From positions 1-32,467 of the IMG/VR virus record IMGVR_UViG_3300044615_001496: a stretch of DNA of 32,467 nucleotides; one strand, written 5' to 3'. Made by a program: the position numbers and the translations under genes. Of this stretch, positions 29,110 to 32,467 are shown in pieces. The notes under the pieces were generated by a model. It was not told the origin of the DNA. It was given only the letters and a program-made list of their open reading frames with translations, and ran no database searches. Within the stretch, counting starts at the first letter, position 1. Every line of letters begins with the position of its first letter. This stretch comes from a virus.

Positions 29110-29523
29110 TTAAAAATTATCCCTATTGATTTTTAATATATTTTTCAAATCTTTAGGAAGTTTTGTTTCTCTAATAGAACTTCTTTTATTAATAACCTCT
29201 TCTTCTTTTACAAGAATATTTGGCTTTAAGAAATCTTTGTTATTTAACATTTCTTCGAATTCAGAATCCTTCATAAAGTTCTTATCTTCTTTCTTCTCTC
29301 TTAATTCCTTAATCTTAGATACTGCAGCTGGGTTTATAAACGAAGCAAGATATTCAGCGAGTTGTACTTGATCTTCTATTTCCTTTTCTCTATCCTTTCT
29401 AAGCATAAGAGTGTACCATATAATCTGATGCTTATTTAAATTTGTTATTCTTTCATCATCTATTGTACAGTTCCACAGCTTAGATAGGGCCCAAAGAATA
29501 TTTGACTCAGGACCCTCTGTTAT
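29110..29523 (-). CDS. Frameshifted C-terminal extension of the tail assembly chaperone (GT-type)
   Basis: This is the -1 frame reached by slipping at AAAAAAA (29529-29523). From 29523 it stays open for 137 codons to TAATAA at 29112-29107. The fusion with the upstream frame would be 281 residues. The junction region reads 'GPESNILWALSKLWNCTIDD' and then 'NLNKHQIIWYTLMLRKDREK', which looks like the T-type half of tail assembly chaperones. The C-terminal 90 residues are charged and helical. In lambda and many other tailed phages the short form coats the tape measure and the rare long form recruits tube subunits. An ATG at 29406 lies inside this frame but lacks a Shine-Dalgarno, so a separate gene starting there is unlikely. 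The tape measure gene follows directly. Confidence 0.5.
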   Translation of the reverse strand: MTEGPESNILWALSKLWNCTIDDERITNLNKHQIIWYTLMLRKDREKEIEDQVQLAEYLASFINPAAVSKIKELREKKEDKNFMKDSEFEEMLNNKDFLKPNILVKEEEVINKRSSIRETKLPKDLKNILKINRDNF

Positions 29524-29529
29524 TTTTTT
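29486..29529 (-). promoter_or_regulatory. Programmed -1 ribosomal frameshift signal
   Basis: At the end of the short chaperone frame the codons read ATA AAA AAA TAA, so the heptamer A AAA AAA (29529-29523) is in the correct phase for tandem -1 slippage. A 6-base spacer follows. Then AGGGTCC (29516-29510) can pair with GGGCCCT (29492-29486), a 7-bp stem with one G-U pair and a 17-base loop. Slippery site, spacing and stem all fit known prokaryotic -1 signals, and the -1 frame continues open into the T-like domain. Efficiency cannot be read from sequence. Confidence 0.5.
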
Positions 29530-29954
29530 ATTTCTTCAATCTCAATTTCTTTATCTGATTCTGCATCAATCTCTGAGCAAATTTGATGCAACCTTTCTAG
29601 AAAGGATAATTGTAAGCTGCTAACAACACTGCACTTCCTATCTAGGACATCTTTGATAGAATCATCTTCGCAAAGATTTTCTATTGGTGTATCATCTATT
29701 GATTGAAGGTGCATAGCAATAGAAAGAACCTTTGCTTCAACAAACTTTGTTGAACTATCATTTAATTGCAATATTTTTGTAATAAGAGCTTTATTATCAC
29801 TTACTGTTAAACTTTTCAACTTAACAGCAAAACCATTTATATTTATAACTCTTTCTACTTTTCCAAGAAAAATAAGATCTCTTATTGATTTTCTTGCTTC
29901 TTTTTGTGCCACAGGCTGCTCTTTCTTACCAATAGAAACTTCTGTTTTTGACAT
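29520..29954 (-). CDS. Tail assembly chaperone, short (G-type) form
   Basis: The protein has 144 residues. After a charged leader it reads 'FLGKVERVININGFAVKLKS' then 'LTVSDNKALITKIL', a short beta segment followed by helices, typical of tail assembly chaperones located between tail tube and tape measure genes. It ends in an acidic tail (SDKEIEIEEIKK) exactly at the slippery heptamer. It is expected to bind the tape measure during tail assembly and not to be in the mature virion. The start has AAGGA about 7 bases upstream. The gene lies just after an intrinsic terminator, so its transcript level should be below that of the tube gene. Confidence 0.5.
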   Translation of the reverse strand: MSKTEVSIGKKEQPVAQKEARKSIRDLIFLGKVERVININGFAVKLKSLTVSDNKALITKILQLNDSSTKFVEAKVLSIAMHLQSIDDTPIENLCEDDSIKDVLDRKCSVVSSLQLSFLERLHQICSEIDAESDKEIEIEEIKK

Positions 29955-29983
29955 ATTTTATTCCTTTTTATGTATTATACTAA

Positions 29984-30016
29984 AAATAAAACCTCCCGTT
30001 TGGGGAGGTTTTATTT
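29984..30016 (-). terminator. Intrinsic terminator after the tail tube gene
   Basis: Perfect inverted repeat: AAAACCTCCC (29988-29997) and GGGAGGTTTT (30003-30012) around the loop GTTTG, extended by four more A-T pairs to 14 bp. On the minus strand the GC-rich core is followed by TTTTATTTTT. It starts about 18 bases after the tube stop codon. The near-symmetry gives a T-run on the plus strand too, but no plus-strand gene is present. It probably acts as a partial terminator that lowers expression of the chaperone and tape measure relative to sheath and tube. Confidence 0.5.
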
Positions 30017-30033
30017 AAAAGATTTTTATACTT

Positions 30034-30672
30034 TTAGAATGCTGCTTTTATCAAGCCTGGGAAATCCAAAGATCCTCTGTAGGTTCCATAGTCGGCAGCC
30101 TGCTCAACTGCGTCAATCTGTCTACCCTCAGATCCCAAATCTCTTCCGCCGCCAACGCCCTGACTGCTTGAAACTGGAGCGCCATTTCTTTCGCAGCTTA
30201 TAGACTCAACCTCAAGCTGGCAATTTTCTGTTATAAGAAAGTTGTCTGCTTGATAAGACTTTCCAAGTGATTGAAACCAGCAATTATGATAAGTTGTTAC
30301 AATTGCCCCACCTTCATCTTCAGTTCCTGTAAATCTATCTATTACAACTATGTCAAACGGAATTCTTTGAGCGTGTATATTTCTAAATCCTCTTGCCATA
30401 GCCTCTGGAAGTGAAAGACCGTCGAAATAAATTCTATTGACTGTCAAATTTACTGTAGCAGTTGCAGATGGAACAATCTCAATTGTTCCATCGGTTCCAA
30501 CTTCCTTAATCCTTTGCAAAGGTCTTTGCTGACTTTCTTGAAAGGTCTGTATTGCTCCAACTGGTTGGTTATTGACATAGACAATTACCTGGGTGCTTAA
30601 ACCTGTTCTAGTTTTTGCACCAGTAACTGCCTCAGAGTCAAATAAAGTTCCTGTATATGGATAAGATGCCAT
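30034..30672 (-). CDS. Tail tube protein
   Basis: The protein has 212 residues, a beta-rich composition, and lies 10 bases after the sheath gene and before the chaperone, the standard place for the major tail tube subunit. Visible strands include 'GLSTQVIVYVNNQPVGAIQT', 'ATATVNLTVNRIYFDGLSLP' and 'ENCQLEVESISCER'. The segment 'PFDIVVIDRF' with a following charged loop resembles the central region of myovirus tube proteins. The C-terminal 45 residues are Gly/Ser-rich and probably extended. It forms stacked hexamers inside the sheath in this family. The start is strongly supported by AAGGAG. Confidence rests on context as much as on sequence. Confidence 0.5.
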   Translation of the reverse strand: MASYPYTGTLFDSEAVTGAKTRTGLSTQVIVYVNNQPVGAIQTFQESQQRPLQRIKEVGTDGTIEIVPSATATVNLTVNRIYFDGLSLPEAMARGFRNIHAQRIPFDIVVIDRFTGTEDEGGAIVTTYHNCWFQSLGKSYQADNFLITENCQLEVESISCERNGAPVSSSQGVGGGRDLGSEGRQIDAVEQAADYGTYRGSLDFPGLIKAAF

Positions 30673-30678
30673 TTTTTA

Positions 30679-30684
30679 CTCCTT
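30679..30684 (-). promoter_or_regulatory. Strong Shine-Dalgarno of the tail tube gene
   Basis: AAGGAG with a 6-base spacer to the ATG at 30672, partly overlapping the TAA stop of the sheath gene. This is the best ribosome-binding site in the window and fits the very high copy number needed for tube subunits. Confidence 0.5.
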
Positions 30685-32467
30685 AAACTACTCCAACTTC
30701 TAAATCTATAAATACGAAGTTGATTGGGTATGCTGGTACAAATTGCAAGAATACGTTAAGCTGTCTAGGATCAACTTTATCTCTTGCAACTCTTATGTTT
30801 GAAAATGATGTTATAAGACCCTGTGATGAAAGACCGGTCATAATTGTCTTTGTTTTTGCTGACATTAGACTTAGTGTATCAGGACCCTGAACTCCACCTA
30901 TAAATGACTTTAGTGAATTTCTTAGAACCTGCTTTACTCTATCTCTAATGAATACTATTGAGATTTCTTCCTCCTCTACTACTCCAGACTGACTGGTTGT
31001 TCTACCGGCCAATATACGGCCACCGCCTGGTATTGGCTGAACAACTGTTGCACCTTCCCCACCTAGCTTATCTAGTATTACAGGTCTATAAACCTTATCT
31101 CTTGTTAGAGAGAATCCTGTCAAAGTCTTGTTGGTTACAGGAATTGAAACATTCTGGTTTGCAGAAAGCAATCCTGCTAGCGCTGGAGCCATATAGAATC
31201 CATGTAGCTGTACATTTGTACCAGAAACATTTCTTACGATTGAATCTGGATATAGATAAACTGCTCTGCTGCTATCATATGAGCTACTTAACTTGTAATC
31301 TGCCAAGTCCTCTATATCTCCTGATAGTAGCTCAAGAGGATCATCACCCTGAATTCCTTCGATTATTCCGATATCTTCTACCGCTACTTCTTTTATTCCT
31401 AAGATTGCATCAGTTGACAAGCCTGACTGGGCTCCAAAGATTGCAACTCTTTCTTTTCTGTTTGCAATAGATGACATTGTCTCACAGTGTGTTACTGCTG
31501 ACTGGAATATTGCTGATATTGTGCTTGAAGGAAGTGGAACTATAATCTGAGCATCTACAGCCTCTAGCTTCTCGAATGCTGCAAACCAATTTGTGTCGTA
31601 GAATGATGCATCGTTTTCATCAATGTATGTTATTCTTATTCCGTCACCCTTCTTTATGGTTCCGCTCTTTACTAGATCCTTGTGTAGCAGTAGTGATGCG
31701 CTTACACTTGTTGTGCTTTCGCCCTTGATAAAGAACTGTGCATTTACAAACTTCTCAGAAACAGTTAGTGTGTTTCCATGAGCACCTACTATTACGGCTT
31801 TTGTATCTGATGAGATTTCTGAGATTAATACTTCGGCAGTTTCAGTTACTCCAACTCCGGTTCCATATAGCTGCTCAGATATATCTGCAACGCTTGTATA
31901 GATGTTTCCACTTAGATCTTCCATTGACTCGATAACAATTGTTGATCCAACATGATCTCTATCTAGGTTTATAAATAAGCTTGAAAGAGTTGTTCCTGCT
32001 ACACCTGTGCTAATTACGCCATCTTCACCTGTAAATAGAGTGTTTGTATCGCTATTTACTATAGTATATGAGAATGGATTTTCATCTCCAGATATAAAGG
32101 CTAGCTGCTGAGCATCAGTCTCTAACTGGCTGTTATAAAAATCAACCTTGTTAGGGAATATCTGAGTCTCTGCACCATCTCTCTTGATAAAGATATTTAC
32201 TCTAGTATCCTGTGCAGGTCTTCCCATTAATAGACCAGTTGTTGGAGCTGGGATTACAAATCTCAAGTCCTCAAGTCCGCATAGAGAATCGTCTATAACA
32301 CCAAGTGATGTTAGACATCCTGTAAAGCCGCCAACACCTGCTGAGTTTACCTGTGAAAGAAGTGTTGCAGAAGTTCTTCTTGGAACTGAAGGCTTGCACT
32401 GTACAGCCATTATTGCTGGTGCGCCATTCTCAAATGCAATCTGAGCGCCTAAAGCTATAGTGTTTTC
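30683..32467 (-). CDS. Tail sheath protein, 5' end beyond the right edge
   Basis: The frame is open through the right edge, giving at least 594 residues. An ATG at 32410 is in frame but has no Shine-Dalgarno, and the 19 codons upstream of it read as sheath N-terminus (GAQIAFENGAPAIMAVQC), so the true start lies outside the window. The C-terminal 200 residues carry the sheath pattern: 'PGGGRILAGRTT', 'IVFIRDRVKQVLRNSLKSFI', a helix over the 'TKTIMTGLSSQGLI' region, 'NIRVARDKVDPRQLNVFLQF' and 'PAYPINFVFIDLEV'. The middle holds the variable domain. The sheath surrounds the tube and contracts to drive it into the cell. It is followed 10 bases later by the tube gene, the usual order. Confidence 0.5.
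   Translation of the reverse strand, partial: ENTIALGAQIAFENGAPAIMAVQCKPSVPRRTSATLLSQVNSAGVGGFTGCLTSLGVIDDSLCGLEDLRFVIPAPTTGLLMGRPAQDTRVNIFIKRDGAETQIFPNKVDFYNSQLETDAQQLAFISGDENPFSYTIVNSDTNTLFTGEDGVISTGVAGTTLSSLFINLDRDHVGSTIVIESMEDLSGNIYTSVADISEQLYGTGVGVTETAEVLISEISSDTKAVIVGAHGNTLTVSEKFVNAQFFIKGESTTSVSASLLLHKDLVKSGTIKKGDGIRITYIDENDASFYDTNWFAAFEKLEAVDAQIIVPLPSSTISAIFQSAVTHCETMSSIANRKERVAIFGAQSGLSTDAILGIKEVAVEDIGIIEGIQGDDPLELLSGDIEDLADYKLSSSYDSSRAVYLYPDSIVRNVSGTNVQLHGFYMAPALAGLLSANQNVSIPVTNKTLTGFSLTRDKVYRPVILDKLGGEGATVVQPIPGGGRILAGRTTSQSGVVEEEEISIVFIRDRVKQVLRNSLKSFIGGVQGPDTLSLMSAKTKTIMTGLSSQGLITSFSNIRVARDKVDPRQLNVFLQFVPAYPINFVFIDLEVGVV

Noticed and set aside
29110-29406. Separate 98-aa gene starting at ATG 29406
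   Set aside because: No Shine-Dalgarno, and the same frame is open 39 codons further upstream to the slippery site with chaperone-like sequence, so it is the frameshifted extension.
29974-29979. TATAAT box on the minus strand after the terminator as a promoter
   Set aside because: No -35 element at the right distance and the predicted start would fall in the ribosome-binding site, so I do not list it as a feature.
30958-31470. 170-aa plus-strand frame opposite the sheath gene
   Set aside because: Leucine-rich shadow of a strong coding sequence, with no ribosome-binding site and no family resemblance.
1-32467. Alternative genetic code (TGA recoding), because TGA is not used as a stop
   Set aside because: Long frames are intact under the standard code and contain no in-frame TGA; the preference for TAA fits the AT-rich composition.
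1-32467. tRNA genes, CRISPR arrays, insertion sequences, integrase or attachment sites
   Set aside because: None seen: there is no non-coding space large enough and no transposase or recombinase motif in any supported gene.

Overview
This is a 32.5 kb, AT-rich, densely packed piece of a contractile-tailed (myovirus-type) bacteriophage genome. It could also be a phage-derived contractile tail locus, but the coding density, gene sizes and absence of any cellular gene favour a large virus. Every supported gene lies on the minus strand, so transcription runs from the right edge to the left edge. Genes are separated by 0-80 bases or overlap by one base. No gap exceeds 300 bases. Complete genes end in TAA except one TAG; TGA is not used as a stop, and the reading frames fit the standard code. 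Several starts have good Shine-Dalgarno sequences (AAGGAG, AAGGA, AGAGGA, AAGGTG), so the host is a bacterium with conventional initiation. I cannot name the host.

In transcription order the tail-tube half comes first. It holds a tail sheath gene (its true start lies beyond the right edge), the tail tube, an intrinsic terminator, a tail assembly chaperone with a complete-looking -1 programmed ribosomal frameshift signal, and a tape measure protein of ordinary size (596 aa).

The baseplate half follows and is unusually large: a hub/tube adaptor candidate (352 aa), a gpD/gp27-type hub of 1679 aa, a gp5/VgrG-like spike without a visible lysozyme domain (813 aa), a 2613-aa multidomain protein with a membrane-like hydrophobic block, an unrecognised 663-aa protein, a gp25-like wedge protein (142 aa), a gp47/J-like wedge protein (1099 aa), and a giant fibre- or baseplate-type protein with a lectin-like domain (at least 1689 aa) that runs off the left edge.

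The order hub - spike - gp25 - gp47/J - distal protein matches the P2/Mu/PBSX baseplate module. The 2613-aa and 663-aa genes are inserted between spike and gp25, where those phages have nothing.

The most interesting points are the frameshift signal (A7 slippery heptamer, 6-nt spacer, 7-bp stem), the hydrophobic block inside the giant baseplate-locus protein, and the contrast between a T4-sized tape measure and a baseplate locus of more than 27 kb. Family calls come from reading the translated sequence by eye, without database searches.
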